From contig NZ_QJJZ01000008.1 in NCBI RefSeq assembly GCF_003201775.1, positions 39,365 through 103,364 of the forward strand: a stretch of 64,000 bases of DNA, in the 5' to 3' direction. The position numbers were made by a program, and so were the translations under genes. Positions 8,686-17,693 of the stretch are shown here, piece after piece. The notes below the pieces were generated by a model. It did not search any database. It had not been told where the DNA came from and saw nothing but the letters and a program-made list of their open reading frames with translations. How positions within the stretch are numbered: position 1 is the stretch's first letter; every line of letters starts with the position of its first letter. This DNA is from Arenibacter sp. ARW7G5Y1 (lineage in GTDB: Bacteria; Bacteroidota; Bacteroidia; Flavobacteriales; Flavobacteriaceae).

Positions 8686-9765
8686 TTAATTAAGTTTTTG
8701 TGGATCCAAGACGATATACTTCACTGTCTTTCTGTTCCAAGTATATACAATATGCACTTTCCCATCGGGAGCCTGTATCATGGTAGGATATGAATATTCT
8801 TCGCCCTCCTTATCCGTATTCTCCCTTAAAGGTTCCAAGTCCAGAACGCGTTTCCATTTGGTGCCGTCATTGGACAGGGCCAAACTCAAAGGTACCCTAT
8901 CGCCCCAATTTTTTCCGGTGGGATTGTAAACCAATAATTGTCGCCCATCTTTTAAACTTACCCCGTCTATTCCGGAATTTGGATTGGGCAAAGCCGTGGC
9001 TTTCATTTTGCTCCAGGTGCTTCCGTAGTCGGTAGACCAATTCTCGGCAATGACCTCATTTTCGGTTCTGCTCAAAAGCTGTAATTTTCCGTTGCCATAA
9101 TTTAAGACCACAGGTTGTATGGCGCCTAGTTCTTTGCCATCGTTCAAGGGCTGGGTTTTGGACCAAGTTTTTCCGTTATCCGAGCTAAGTTCCAAATGAA
9201 CTTGCCAACCCGCCTCTTCATCTTCCGTGCTGGAAGGGGAGAGTATTTCACCACTTGCCAATTGTATGGGCTGGTTTTTAATGGGCCCCAGAATTCCCTC
9301 AGGAAGTTTTACCGGTTTGGACCACGTTTTACCATCATCATTAGAGGTCATGTAGAGTCCCCACCATTCGGTAGGACTAGGCCCTACCTTATAGAATAAA
9401 AACAGTGGTTGGTCTTTGGGTTTAAACAATACCGGGTTCCAACAGGGATATCTACTACCATCTTCCTGTACGCCATTTATTACTTCTACTGGGATAGTCC
9501 AGGAACCATTGGTCTTTCGGGATACCCAAATACCAACGTCGTCATTTTTTTCTTCGGTGCCACCAAACCAAGAGGCTATAACGGTACCATTGCTTACTTC
9601 TACTGTAGAAGCATGGCATTCCGGGGTAAGTGCATCATCCAATTCATAAATAAATTCCTGTTCCACTATGGCAGGATGGTCCAATGGAACTACTTCCGGT
9701 AATTTTTCCATTTTTCCTTTACACGATACTACTAACAAGGTACACAATAAAAATAAAAGTCTCAT
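8686..9765 (-). CDS. Sialidase-like (BNR/Asp-box) six-bladed propeller lipoprotein
   Basis: A 359-residue protein with a lipoprotein signal (Cys15 in VVSCKG). It shows four clear Asp-box type repeats: SNDDGKTW, SSDNGKTW, STDYGSTW and SNDGTKW, the hallmark of sialidase-type beta-propellers. The early stretch ECHASTVE...VIASWFGGTEE is typical of the bacterial 'exo-alpha-sialidase/BNR' group, in which the canonical Arg triad of GH33 is often not conserved, so the true substrate may differ from sialic acid. The start at 9765 overlaps the GH92 stop as ATGA, implying translational coupling. It is likely tethered to a membrane, acting with GH92 on the same glycan. Confidence 0.75.
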   Translation of the reverse strand: MRLLFLLCTLLVVSCKGKMEKLPEVVPLDHPAIVEQEFIYELDDALTPECHASTVEVSNGTVIASWFGGTEEKNDDVGIWVSRKTNGSWTIPVEVINGVQEDGSRYPCWNPVLFKPKDQPLFLFYKVGPSPTEWWGLYMTSNDDGKTWSKPVKLPEGILGPIKNQPIQLASGEILSPSSTEDEEAGWQVHLELSSDNGKTWSKTQPLNDGKELGAIQPVVLNYGNGKLQLLSRTENEVIAENWSTDYGSTWSKMKATALPNPNSGIDGVSLKDGRQLLVYNPTGKNWGDRVPLSLALSNDGTKWKRVLDLEPLRENTDKEGEEYSYPTMIQAPDGKVHIVYTWNRKTVKYIVLDPQKLN

Positions 9766-12128
9766 AAGGTAGATTTAGATGATTGTTTGTTAATTAAAAA
9801 CTGTGGCTCTTTGGCCATAATGAAGGTCAGTTGGGCCCCTTCGGCTATTTCTTCGTGCTTAATCCAAGTGCGGTCCAAGGGACGCCCGTTCAGCAATATT
9901 TTTTTTACATAGATATTATTGGGATCATAGTTTTCCGTGTCTATGGTCATTTGGTTTTCTCCCATTTGTAGAATAGCGCTCTTAAATAATGGTGCGCCCA
10001 ATTGATAAATGTCCGTTCCGGCAATAGGATAAAAACCAAGGGAGCTAAAGATATACCAAGCGGACAAGGTTCCGGCATCATCATTGCCATCTATGCCCAC
10101 ATAGGAATTATCGTATTTATTATCCAAAATCCAACGCACCCATTTTTGGGTCAAGTCGGGCCTGTCAACGGCATTGAAAAGATAGGCGGCATGGATATCC
10201 GGTTCATTGCCATGCCAGTAATAGGAGCCTGGGGTCCAGGTAGCTTTTTTTGGATCGGCTTTGGCAAAAAAGTTGTTCAGTTCGCTCACAAAATAATCTC
10301 TATCCCTAAAAAGCGATACCAGGCCTTCCGGATCATAGGGTACGGCCCATCGCCATTGCAATGCACTGCCTTCTGTATAATCCTTGGTATACTCATCATC
10401 CCAGTCCGTATAAGTAAGTTGCAAGGGCTTAAATTTTTCCACAAACCGCCCATCCTCATGTCTGGCTTGAAAATATTGGGTATCCGGATTCCATACATTT
10501 TTATAGAATTTGGAATGGCCTTCAAAAAGGGCCTGGTCTTCCATAAGTTGTAATTCTTTGGCCAAAAGACTAATGGAATGGTCGGCCCAGCCATATTCCA
10601 AGGTCTTGCTTACGGCTTCATCCCCAAATTCCGTAGGGCAATAGCCGTAGGCGATATATTTATCTATCTCCTCCCGGCCAGCAGCGGAACTGTCCTTGGG
10701 AATGGGCTCCAGGGCCACTTGTCTCATTTTTTTATACGCAAGCTGCACATCAAAATTGCGTATACCCTTTAAGTAAGATTCCGCAATGACCATATCCGCT
10801 GGGGAGCCCAGCATGGAGTTGCTATATCCATACCCAGAGGGCCAGCGTGGAAGGCTGCCCCCTTGTTTGGACATTTCCACTAAAGAGACCAACATATCTC
10901 TTTGTTCATCCTTTGCTATGAGATTGAATAATGGGTGGACGGTGCGGAAAGTGTCCCATAAGGATAGATCCGTGTAGTAGTTGTAATCGGTAGTTTGGTG
11001 TATTTTTTTGTCAAATCCCTTGAATTCCCCGTTTACATCGTTAAAGATGGTAGGCATTTGAAAACTGCGATATAAAGCACTGTAGAAGACTTTCCTTTCT
11101 TCCAGGGAGCCACCTTCAATCTTGATTAAGGCCAGTTTTTTTTCCCATTTGTCCTTGGCTATTTGCAGTATGGCCGCAAAACTAAGATGGCCTGCTTCTG
11201 TCTCTAGGTTTAAACGCGCATTTTCAATACTAACATGGGAAATGCCAATTTTGGCATTAATGTGTTTCCGGGTAAATCCGAGATAAATTTTTAGACTGTC
11301 ACTTTTCTTGCTCAGGCTATTTTGATCCAATGTTTGACCGTCCCAAATGCCATATTCGGAAAATGGTTGATCAAATTTAGCCACAAAGTACACCTTTATA
11401 CCATCAAACCTACTTGCAAAGCTGCCAAATGTCCTAACGGATCCTTCAATTTCATTGTTCTCCGGACGTATGTTTACAAATCCTTCCTTTGCCCGATGGT
11501 TTCCTGTAGTATTGGTAATATGGATAAGTAAATTTTTGTCGCCTTCTTTTGAAAATGTATATTGGTGATGCCCACTGCGTTCAGTGGCCGTAAGTTCGGC
11601 AACAATACCCTCTTTTTTTAGTGCTACGCGGTAATAGCCAGGAAAGGCTATTTCATCATTATGGGAAAATTTATGGGCATAATCCAATTGGAAATCAATT
11701 TTATTATGTGGTGTGGTGGTTGGTGTAAATAGAAAATGACCTCCATCGGTAGCACCGGTCCCGGCCAAACGGGTATGGCTAAAGCCAAGTATTTTGTTGT
11801 CGCCATAGTAATACCCTGAGGTGCTAAAGTCTTTGGTGTTGTTGTATAAAGACATGGTTTCTGGACTTAGGCGCACCATCCCGAAGGGGACTGTGGCACC
11901 GGGAAAGTTAAATCCACATACCCAATAGGGAAAACCTCCTGTACCTATAAAGGTATTTACATATGTACCTAATGGCCCTGGAATTAGTTTCTCCGTATGG
12001 TTCTTTGGAGTTGCCTTTACAATGCTTTGGTATTTATACCCAGCAATTAGAATAGCAATAAGCACTAGGCATATGGCCATTCCAATGGCAATGGCAGTGA
12101 TTTTCGCTATTTTTTTCAGCAACTTCAT
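9762..12128 (-). CDS. GH92-family exo-acting alpha-mannosidase
   Basis: The 788-residue protein has an N-terminal membrane anchor (about residues 10-30) and the two-domain GH92 layout. Hallmarks are visible: TFIGTGG near residue 59, SHTRLAGTG near 117, DLSLWDTFRTVHPL at 387-400, HGNEPDIHAAYLFN at 639-652, and GNDDAGTLSAWYIFSSLGFYP at 681-701. GH92 enzymes are calcium-dependent and remove terminal alpha-mannose from N-glycans, mannans or mannosyl-phosphate structures. Linkage specificity cannot be read here. It lies 16 bp after the second esterase and overlaps the sialidase-like gene by 4 bp. It is the best clue that the locus handles a mannose-containing substrate. Confidence 0.93.
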   Translation of the reverse strand: MKLLKKIAKITAIAIGMAICLVLIAILIAGYKYQSIVKATPKNHTEKLIPGPLGTYVNTFIGTGGFPYWVCGFNFPGATVPFGMVRLSPETMSLYNNTKDFSTSGYYYGDNKILGFSHTRLAGTGATDGGHFLFTPTTTPHNKIDFQLDYAHKFSHNDEIAFPGYYRVALKKEGIVAELTATERSGHHQYTFSKEGDKNLLIHITNTTGNHRAKEGFVNIRPENNEIEGSVRTFGSFASRFDGIKVYFVAKFDQPFSEYGIWDGQTLDQNSLSKKSDSLKIYLGFTRKHINAKIGISHVSIENARLNLETEAGHLSFAAILQIAKDKWEKKLALIKIEGGSLEERKVFYSALYRSFQMPTIFNDVNGEFKGFDKKIHQTTDYNYYTDLSLWDTFRTVHPLFNLIAKDEQRDMLVSLVEMSKQGGSLPRWPSGYGYSNSMLGSPADMVIAESYLKGIRNFDVQLAYKKMRQVALEPIPKDSSAAGREEIDKYIAYGYCPTEFGDEAVSKTLEYGWADHSISLLAKELQLMEDQALFEGHSKFYKNVWNPDTQYFQARHEDGRFVEKFKPLQLTYTDWDDEYTKDYTEGSALQWRWAVPYDPEGLVSLFRDRDYFVSELNNFFAKADPKKATWTPGSYYWHGNEPDIHAAYLFNAVDRPDLTQKWVRWILDNKYDNSYVGIDGNDDAGTLSAWYIFSSLGFYPIAGTDIYQLGAPLFKSAILQMGENQMTIDTENYDPNNIYVKKILLNGRPLDRTWIKHEEIAEGAQLTFIMAKEPQFLINKQSSKSTL

Positions 12129-12144
12129 TGGGTCTCGTGTAATC

Positions 12145-13101
12145 TTAGTTTAAAGGGATGTACTTTTCAAAAAACCTATCCATGTGATACTGGCAATAGG
12201 CATTTACTTTTACGGAGGCGTCCATGGTATGTGGCCACCCTTTTAGTTTGTGGTAATATGATATGGCACCGGCCTTTTGAAGGGTGGCATGTAATATGTC
12301 CGATTGTTCATAGGGTACCAATTCGTCCAAGGTACCTTGGAATGTTATGGTTGGGGGTACATTCTTTGAAATTAAAAATAAGGGAGAGGCCATTTTATAC
12401 AATTCAGGGGCCTCTTCGTAGGATTTGCCTATTAAATATTGTACCGAGGATGCCTTTATGGCTGTTTCATCGGTAAGGTTGGATGGGCCATAAAAATTAA
12501 CGACAGCTTGTACTGAGGCGGATATCCCGTTATTATCTACATCTTCCTTTGTATTGGAATAGGCGTTCAGTAAGGCCAGGTGGCCACCAGCGGAACCACC
12601 GACCATGGCTACTTTGTTTGGGTTTATATGGTATTTGTCGGCATTTGATTTTAACCACCTTACCGCATCTTCCACATCATGGAGTTGGGCAGGATATTTG
12701 GCAACATCGGTTAATCTATATTGTACGGTAGCTGTAATATAACCTTTCTTTGCGTAGCTAATCAAATACGCCAAATAATCGTGTTTGTCACCTTTTTTCC
12801 ATGCGCCGCCATGAATAAAAATAATTAGTGGAGCGTCTTTTTTGATCGTTTTGGTATGGTAAATATCCAATTTGAGTTGAATGGAGTCTATGGTCTTATA
12901 GACAACATCTTTGTATTCCTCTATATCTTCTGGAACAGGGAAGTCGGTTTCTATTATTTTTAAGGCCCCTGTGGCATAGGCAATTTTCAGGCTTGTATTG
13001 CTGGAGTAACCTTTTGGAGGTATGGATACATCGTATTGTTTGGCCTTGCAGCCCAATAGTAAGGCAAGTGTAAATATGGATAAGAAAATATTTTTAATCA
13101 T
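12145..13101 (-). CDS. Alpha/beta-hydrolase (BD-FAE/HSL-like) esterase lipoprotein, copy B
   Basis: The start is set at ATG 13101 because it overlaps the previous stop as ATGA and directly begins a lipoprotein signal (LALLLGCKAK); an upstream in-frame Met at 13188 would put non-signal sequence in front. The 318-residue product has the oxyanion motif HGGAW, the nucleophile motif GGSAGGH, an acid in GTLDELVPY and a final His in GWPHTMD, which is a full catalytic triad. Related proteins remove acetyl or feruloyl groups from glycans. It is a clear paralogue of the gene just upstream in the operon; probably they deacylate different positions of the same substrate. Confidence 0.85.
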   Translation of the reverse strand: MIKNIFLSIFTLALLLGCKAKQYDVSIPPKGYSSNTSLKIAYATGALKIIETDFPVPEDIEEYKDVVYKTIDSIQLKLDIYHTKTIKKDAPLIIFIHGGAWKKGDKHDYLAYLISYAKKGYITATVQYRLTDVAKYPAQLHDVEDAVRWLKSNADKYHINPNKVAMVGGSAGGHLALLNAYSNTKEDVDNNGISASVQAVVNFYGPSNLTDETAIKASSVQYLIGKSYEEAPELYKMASPLFLISKNVPPTITFQGTLDELVPYEQSDILHATLQKAGAISYYHKLKGWPHTMDASVKVNAYCQYHMDRFFEKYIPLN

Positions 13102-14045
13102 AATTTTAAATGTTTTTCCAAGAATATATCTGTATGATATTGAATATATGAGAATACCTTTGCTGAAAGGTCCATGGCATGTGGCCAACCTTTTAACTCG
13201 TGATAGTAACTGGGCACCCCATATGCATTTAGGGTTTCATGGAGTTTTTTGGATTGGCCATAGGGTACCAGTTCATCCAAAGTGCCGTGAAAGGAAATGG
13301 TAGGAGGGGAGTTTTTGTTTACATATGTTATAGGTGAAGCATTTCTGTACATTTCCGGGGCTTCTTCATAAGTTTTTCCAAATAATCGATGTACCCGTTT
13401 TTCTTTTTTTGCAACCTCGGTCGTTAAATCCGAAGGACCGTAAATATTTATTACGGCCTGGACCTTGGTGGCTATACCATTGCTGTCCTGTGCATTGGAA
13501 GAATGGGTGTAGGCGTATTGCATGGCCAAATGTGCCCCTGCAGAACCGCCCGCAATGGCTACCTTCTGTATATTGATGTTATAATCCTTTGCATGCGATT
13601 TCAACCAACTTACGGCATCCCTTACATCCAAGAGCTGTGCAGGGTACTTTGCCACACCACTTAATCTGTATTGTAGGGAGGCTGTAACATATCCCTTCTG
13701 GGCATAACTGATTAAATAATGTAAAACATTGCTTTTCTTTCCTTTCTCCCAAGCACCACCATGTATGAAAATAATAAGGGGGGCTTCTTTTTTTAAAGCC
13801 TTAAGATGATATATATCCAGTTTTAATGATGTGTTGTTAATGGTCTTATAAACAAGGTCCTTGTGTTCCATGATGCTTTCCGGTACTTCCACCTTGGTAA
13901 GGGTAGGCTCAATGGCCCCTAGTGTATAGGCTACTTTAAGACTGATGTTGTTTGCAAAACCTTTGGGCGGCAGGGAAGGGTCGTAATCATCCGGCTTGCA
14001 ACCAATAAGCAATAGGGTCATCCATAAAACCAATACTATTCTCAT
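13098..14045 (-). CDS. Alpha/beta-hydrolase (BD-FAE/HSL-like) esterase lipoprotein, copy A
   Basis: The ATG at 14045 is preferred over the one at 14051 because it overlaps the preceding stop as ATGA, the pattern used elsewhere in this operon. The lipoprotein signal ends LLLIGCKPD. The catalytic motifs HGGAW, GGSAGAH, GTLDELVPY and GWPHAMD are all present, so the enzyme looks intact (315 residues). It shares long stretches with copy B, including the mature N-terminal pattern (PPKGFANN against PPKGYSSN), showing a tandem duplication. Expected role: surface or periplasmic deacylation of the glycan before GH92 action. Confidence 0.85.
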   Translation of the reverse strand: MRIVLVLWMTLLLIGCKPDDYDPSLPPKGFANNISLKVAYTLGAIEPTLTKVEVPESIMEHKDLVYKTINNTSLKLDIYHLKALKKEAPLIIFIHGGAWEKGKKSNVLHYLISYAQKGYVTASLQYRLSGVAKYPAQLLDVRDAVSWLKSHAKDYNINIQKVAIAGGSAGAHLAMQYAYTHSSNAQDSNGIATKVQAVINIYGPSDLTTEVAKKEKRVHRLFGKTYEEAPEMYRNASPITYVNKNSPPTISFHGTLDELVPYGQSKKLHETLNAYGVPSYYHELKGWPHAMDLSAKVFSYIQYHTDIFLEKHLKL

Positions 14046-14470
14046 GACCATAATTTATTATACCTAAAGTTCGGATTTTTTGCTTTGCCATAAACCCCAT
14101 TAAGCTGTATTGTTTTGTTGACCAAGGGTGTGTTCAAAAATTTGAGACCAAAAATAAAGCTTTGGGTGTTGGATAAAATGAACATACTGCTTTTTGGCGT
14201 AACCCGATCAATATTGGCCCCAATAACCTTGGGTAGTACGGCTCCATTTACCATGTTTGGACTCAATGTTCCCATAGGGACCCTTTTGTTTTTTATAAGA
14301 AAACGGAATGCTTGCGAAGGAACAAGGGAACACATTACTAGAGCAAAAACAAAGCCCATACGTAAGCTGAACATAAAATCCGGGATTAAGGAGCCTATAA
14401 AATTGGTAGGGAAGGGAATGAGAAAAAAGACGAATAAAACAAGGGCAACAATAAATTGATTTTTTCCCAT
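14042..14470 (-). CDS. Unknown 142-residue membrane protein in the mannosidase operon
   Basis: I do not recognise this protein. It has two hydrophobic helices at about residues 7-28 and 35-52, followed by a basic, mostly polar C-terminal part without obvious motifs. It begins 16 bp after the symporter stop and its own stop forms an ATGA overlap with the esterase start, so the spacing strongly supports it as a translated gene. An open frame on the opposite strand (14115-14459) lacks any such context. It might be an accessory to the symporter, but that is a guess from position only. Confidence 0.6.
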   Translation of the reverse strand: MGKNQFIVALVLFVFFLIPFPTNFIGSLIPDFMFSLRMGFVFALVMCSLVPSQAFRFLIKNKRVPMGTLSPNMVNGAVLPKVIGANIDRVTPKSSMFILSNTQSFIFGLKFLNTPLVNKTIQLNGVYGKAKNPNFRYNKLWS

Positions 14471-14486
14471 CTTATGTTTGTCAGGA

Positions 14487-15377
14487 TTAATTGGCAGAAT
14501 CTTTTTCCAGGTTTAATTCATCTTTCACCCCTAGTGGTTTTCTAATAAAAATAATTACAGTGGCCGTAATAAACATTAATAGGCCGTAAATGGCAGGCAC
14601 AATAGAGTATTCGGCATTGTTCAAGGCTATGGTTGCCAAAGTTATTGCCAAGGTTCCATTTTGGATTCCGGTTTCAATGGATATGCTTATGGCCTGTGGT
14701 CTGGTTAGTTTAAAAAGTACTGCCATTAAGAACCCTATGGTCATAGTACTTACATTTAGTAGTATGGCCGGTAGCCCTGCTTCGTTTAAATAGCTCATAA
14801 AAACATCCTTGACGCTAATGGTCACCCCAATGATTACCAAAACAAATATGATGGCAGAAGCTATTTTTACGGGCTTCTCCATCTTGTTGGCAAAGGCTTC
14901 AAATTTATTTTTTATGAGCATGCCAATTCCGACCGGTATAATTACAATGACCATCAATTGTTTTATCATGGTTATGGCATCGACCGAAATGGCCATACTC
15001 TCATTGGAAAATTCCTCCAGCGCAAATTGCACAATGAAAGGAATGGTCAAAATGGAAATTATACTGGATACGGCCGTTAGGGAAACGGATAGGGCCAAAT
15101 CGCCTTTGGCCAAATATGAGAGCATGTTGGATGTTGGTCCCCCAGGACAGGCCGCCAATAGCATAATGCCTATGGCAGTAGTAGGGGACAAGTTTAGGGA
15201 AATGGCAATGATATATCCTATTATTGGTAACAACAACATCTGACAGATAAGCCCAATGATCATAGCCTTGGGATAGGTAACCACCCGCTTAAAATCGGAA
15301 AGGGTCAATGATAGGCCCATCCCGAACATAATAATAATCAAGGAAATGGCAAGGATAATTCCAGAGGTAGAATTCAT
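14487..15377 (-). CDS. Bile acid:sodium symporter (BASS/SBF) family transporter
   Basis: The 296-residue protein has about nine membrane helices and the family's unwound-helix motif with Gly/Pro and Asn (ACPGGPTSNMLSYLAKGD, about residues 77-94). The second crossover region contains IETGIQNGTLA (about 234-244), again typical of BASS proteins. Members couple Na+ to uptake of organic acids; bile acids are only one substrate, so an acidic breakdown product of this locus is more likely here. It is the first gene of the eight-gene minus-strand operon, preceded by a 352-bp gap that should hold the promoter. The Nqr complex encoded 23 kb away would supply the Na+ gradient. Confidence 0.85.
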   Translation of the reverse strand: MNSTSGIILAISLIIIMFGMGLSLTLSDFKRVVTYPKAMIIGLICQMLLLPIIGYIIAISLNLSPTTAIGIMLLAACPGGPTSNMLSYLAKGDLALSVSLTAVSSIISILTIPFIVQFALEEFSNESMAISVDAITMIKQLMVIVIIPVGIGMLIKNKFEAFANKMEKPVKIASAIIFVLVIIGVTISVKDVFMSYLNEAGLPAILLNVSTMTIGFLMAVLFKLTRPQAISISIETGIQNGTLAITLATIALNNAEYSIVPAIYGLLMFITATVIIFIRKPLGVKDELNLEKDSAN

Positions 15378-15729
15378 GACAAATAGGTTTTAAGGTAAAT
15401 CATTATCATTTTCCCATAATCGGGATACACACAAATAAAACTTTTTAAAAGTTATTTTCCTTATTATATTTTATTGGATTTGCATTATAAATTAGCAAAT
15501 AATCGAACATCTGTTAATATTTTTGTTAAAAGGGTTAGAATATTTTAAATTCAAGGGTTGTTTTGGGTAAAGGTTGATCTTAAGACCGGGGGAGGTGGGT
15601 TTCCTTTTTCCGGTCTTAAAATAATCTGTTGCCATATATAGGGTTTCTATAGGCATTTGCTGTATATACCCCGACCCTTTAGGCGCTTCCTTAAGTAGAA
15701 CCAGGGCATGCCCTTTGTTTATTAAGCAT
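15378..15729. other. 352-bp intergenic region with an inverted repeat
   Basis: No gene is seen. The half next to the symporter is AT-rich and is the likely promoter region of the long minus-strand operon, although I found no perfect TAnnTTTG. An inverted repeat TTAAGACCGG (15580-15589) / CCGGTCTTAA (15610-15619) encloses a purine-rich then T-rich loop. It could end transcription from the upstream operon, but it lacks a T-run on the minus strand; a protein-binding site or RNA fold is equally possible. Confidence 0.4.
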
Positions 15730-16758
15730 TTATTTCATGGAATTGAACCGGGTCATGATTTCCTTCCAATTGGTAAATATTATCCCTTCTTCCTCGAAGA
15801 ATTCCTTAAGATCGGGATCGGCAAAAATTTGTGATTCCCAAACCCTTTGTTGCCATGATCCTGTAATGCCCCTTAAATTATCGGTTTCTACGGAGGGGTG
15901 AAAAATAATCTCTGTAAGTCCGGCTGGCAAGGATTTTATCAAGGTTTTAAAAGCTTCCACTTTTTCTTCATAGGAATCGGCCTTTGGGGCACTGGAAAAA
16001 AAGTCCAATTTGGGCAAGGTGTACTCCTCGGACATTTTTACCACGGAATCATCCATAGGGTAGCCCTGTGCCCTAAATTCGGCAAGAACTGCTGGTACGG
16101 ATATATCAATAATATTTGCTGGGATACCGTATTCCTGGGCAACCTTCATATAGACCTTTACATAACTGGGATCACCGAACAAGGTACCCATATGGGTATC
16201 TATATGGTCCGGTCTATAGCCCCAGGCAATGGATTGTTCAATTTGGGCCCGTATTTCCTTTTCCACCTCCTCAGCTGTGGCATGCTGTACTACTTCCGGG
16301 ACACTGCGCCATAATTTATCTTCAGGGTCCAATAATCCAGGTACTTCGTTATCTGGAGTTATAGGGCCCCATCGATGTTTTTTCCATTCACTGGTGAGTG
16401 TTAGGTGTAGGCCTATATCCATTGAAGGGTTTTCCTTGGCCCAATTGATAAATTCTTTGGCATTGGGGCAGGGTATCATTACGGCAGCGGATTGTATTTC
16501 TCCCTTGGTCAATTGTTCCTTGGCGGCAATGTTCGCCTCGGGGCACATCCCAATGTCATCTGCATGCAACATGATTACCTTTTTTCCGGTAGGCCATCCT
16601 AGTTTTTCGGCCCAGTTTTTTGCCTCTAAGCTTGTTTCGGGTTCCTTAGGGCCATCGTTGTTGGCCTTGTCTGTATTTTTTTTCTTTTCCCCGCAACTAA
16701 TTACAAATAGAGCCATACAAAGGCTCATGAACAAGGTAATTGGATATGATTTTTTCAT
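15730..16758 (-). CDS. ChbG/YdjC-family carbohydrate deacetylase lipoprotein
   Basis: This 342-residue lipoprotein (signal ending VISCGEK, Cys22) shows the YdjC/ChbG signature: HADDIG at 65-70, GLHLTLTSEW near 116-125 with His118, and DHIDTHMG at 184-191. These supply the metal-binding Asp and His residues of a (beta/alpha)-barrel deacetylase. Characterised relatives remove acetyl groups from chito- and diacetylated oligosaccharides. A membrane-anchored version is unusual, since ChbG is cytoplasmic, but common in Bacteroidota polysaccharide loci. It is the last gene of the second minus-strand operon, 17 bp after the alpha/beta hydrolase. Together with the ceramidase-family proteins it hints at removal of N-acyl groups. 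Confidence 0.82.
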   Translation of the reverse strand: MKKSYPITLFMSLCMALFVISCGEKKKNTDKANNDGPKEPETSLEAKNWAEKLGWPTGKKVIMLHADDIGMCPEANIAAKEQLTKGEIQSAAVMIPCPNAKEFINWAKENPSMDIGLHLTLTSEWKKHRWGPITPDNEVPGLLDPEDKLWRSVPEVVQHATAEEVEKEIRAQIEQSIAWGYRPDHIDTHMGTLFGDPSYVKVYMKVAQEYGIPANIIDISVPAVLAEFRAQGYPMDDSVVKMSEEYTLPKLDFFSSAPKADSYEEKVEAFKTLIKSLPAGLTEIIFHPSVETDNLRGITGSWQQRVWESQIFADPDLKEFFEEEGIIFTNWKEIMTRFNSMK

Positions 16759-16775
16759 TTTTTGTAGTTTTTAAT

Positions 16776-17693
16776 TTATAAATATTTTTTAAACCAGTTG
16801 AGCCCGTCTCCAAATATGATATCCAAGGGCGCATCCCTGTGCTTGGCATCGTACCATATAATCTCTTTGGGTTCTTGTGCCGCTTTAAACAGCAGGGAGC
16901 TCATTAAAGGAGGAACTATTTCATCATTTTTGGCATTTAACATAAGGAATGGACGGGGTGCAATCTGCTTTACAAAGTTTAATGGCTCAATGATACTTAC
17001 AAAATCTTTTGCCTCCTTGGTCAGGGCAGCCTTTTCGTACAATAAGTTCAATTGTCCGCCCGCCAATGCCACTATGGGAACTTTTATGCGATTATCTATT
17101 CCGCAAAAAATAGTGCCGGTAATTCCACCCAAACTAATGCCGTAGTACCCTATCCTTTGGGCATCCAGTTCTTTCCTCGTTTCAATAAAGTCGATCGCAC
17201 GCCTTAGGTCGAAGACGGTCTGACTAATAATGTTCCGGCTCCAGTGTTTGTAATTTCCTGTAAGGCTAAAATCATAAACATCGTTTTTCCGTTCCCCGTG
17301 TTCGCTAAAATCGATCCTTAACACCGCATAACCGTTTTTAAGGAATAAATCGTTGCCATAGGATACATAATCCACATTCTTATTGTCCCCCAGGCCGTGC
17401 ATCAATATGACTACGGGTAGGGGAGTGGAGCTATTTTTGGGCAGGCTCAAAAGCCCTGTAACCCTTTTATGGTGTACACTATTATAGGATAGGTGATACA
17501 AGCTAAAGTCTGTGGTATCCTTCAATAGGTTAAGGGAATCCTTTAACGGAATGGCCTTATCATAGGCATAATATTCATTGACCGGCAATGCAGCGCTGGT
17601 ACCCCTGGCGTAAAAAATGGCAAATGCCAGCAGAGCCAGGACAGCGATGATCCCTGAAAGCCAATATATACGTTTTTTATTAAAGGATTTCAT
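16776..17693 (-). CDS. Alpha/beta-hydrolase, dienelactone-hydrolase/acetyl-esterase-like, membrane anchored
   Basis: The 305-residue product has one N-terminal membrane helix (about residues 10-28). The oxyanion region reads LMHGLGDNK, the nucleophile elbow GYYGISLGG, the acid lies in NAKNDEIVPP and the His in DAKHRDAPL, so a complete Ser-Asp-His triad is likely. Its start overlaps the end of the PhoPQ-related gene by 14 bp, indicating tight co-expression. The closest type is the broad prolyl-oligopeptidase-like/acetyl-xylan-esterase group; the exact ester is unknown. Confidence 0.78.
   Translation of the reverse strand: MKSFNKKRIYWLSGIIAVLALLAFAIFYARGTSAALPVNEYYAYDKAIPLKDSLNLLKDTTDFSLYHLSYNSVHHKRVTGLLSLPKNSSTPLPVVILMHGLGDNKNVDYVSYGNDLFLKNGYAVLRIDFSEHGERKNDVYDFSLTGNYKHWSRNIISQTVFDLRRAIDFIETRKELDAQRIGYYGISLGGITGTIFCGIDNRIKVPIVALAGGQLNLLYEKAALTKEAKDFVSIIEPLNFVKQIAPRPFLMLNAKNDEIVPPLMSSLLFKAAQEPKEIIWYDAKHRDAPLDIIFGDGLNWFKKYL

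Noticed and set aside
8686..9765. Calling the BNR protein a true GH33 sialidase
   Set aside because: Asp-boxes are clear but I could not confirm the Arg triad, Tyr/Glu pair and Asp of GH33, so only 'sialidase-like' is supported.
14115..14459. Plus-strand open frame of 114 residues
   Set aside because: It lies antisense to the 142-residue membrane protein, which has ATGA coupling and operon spacing; the plus frame has no context.
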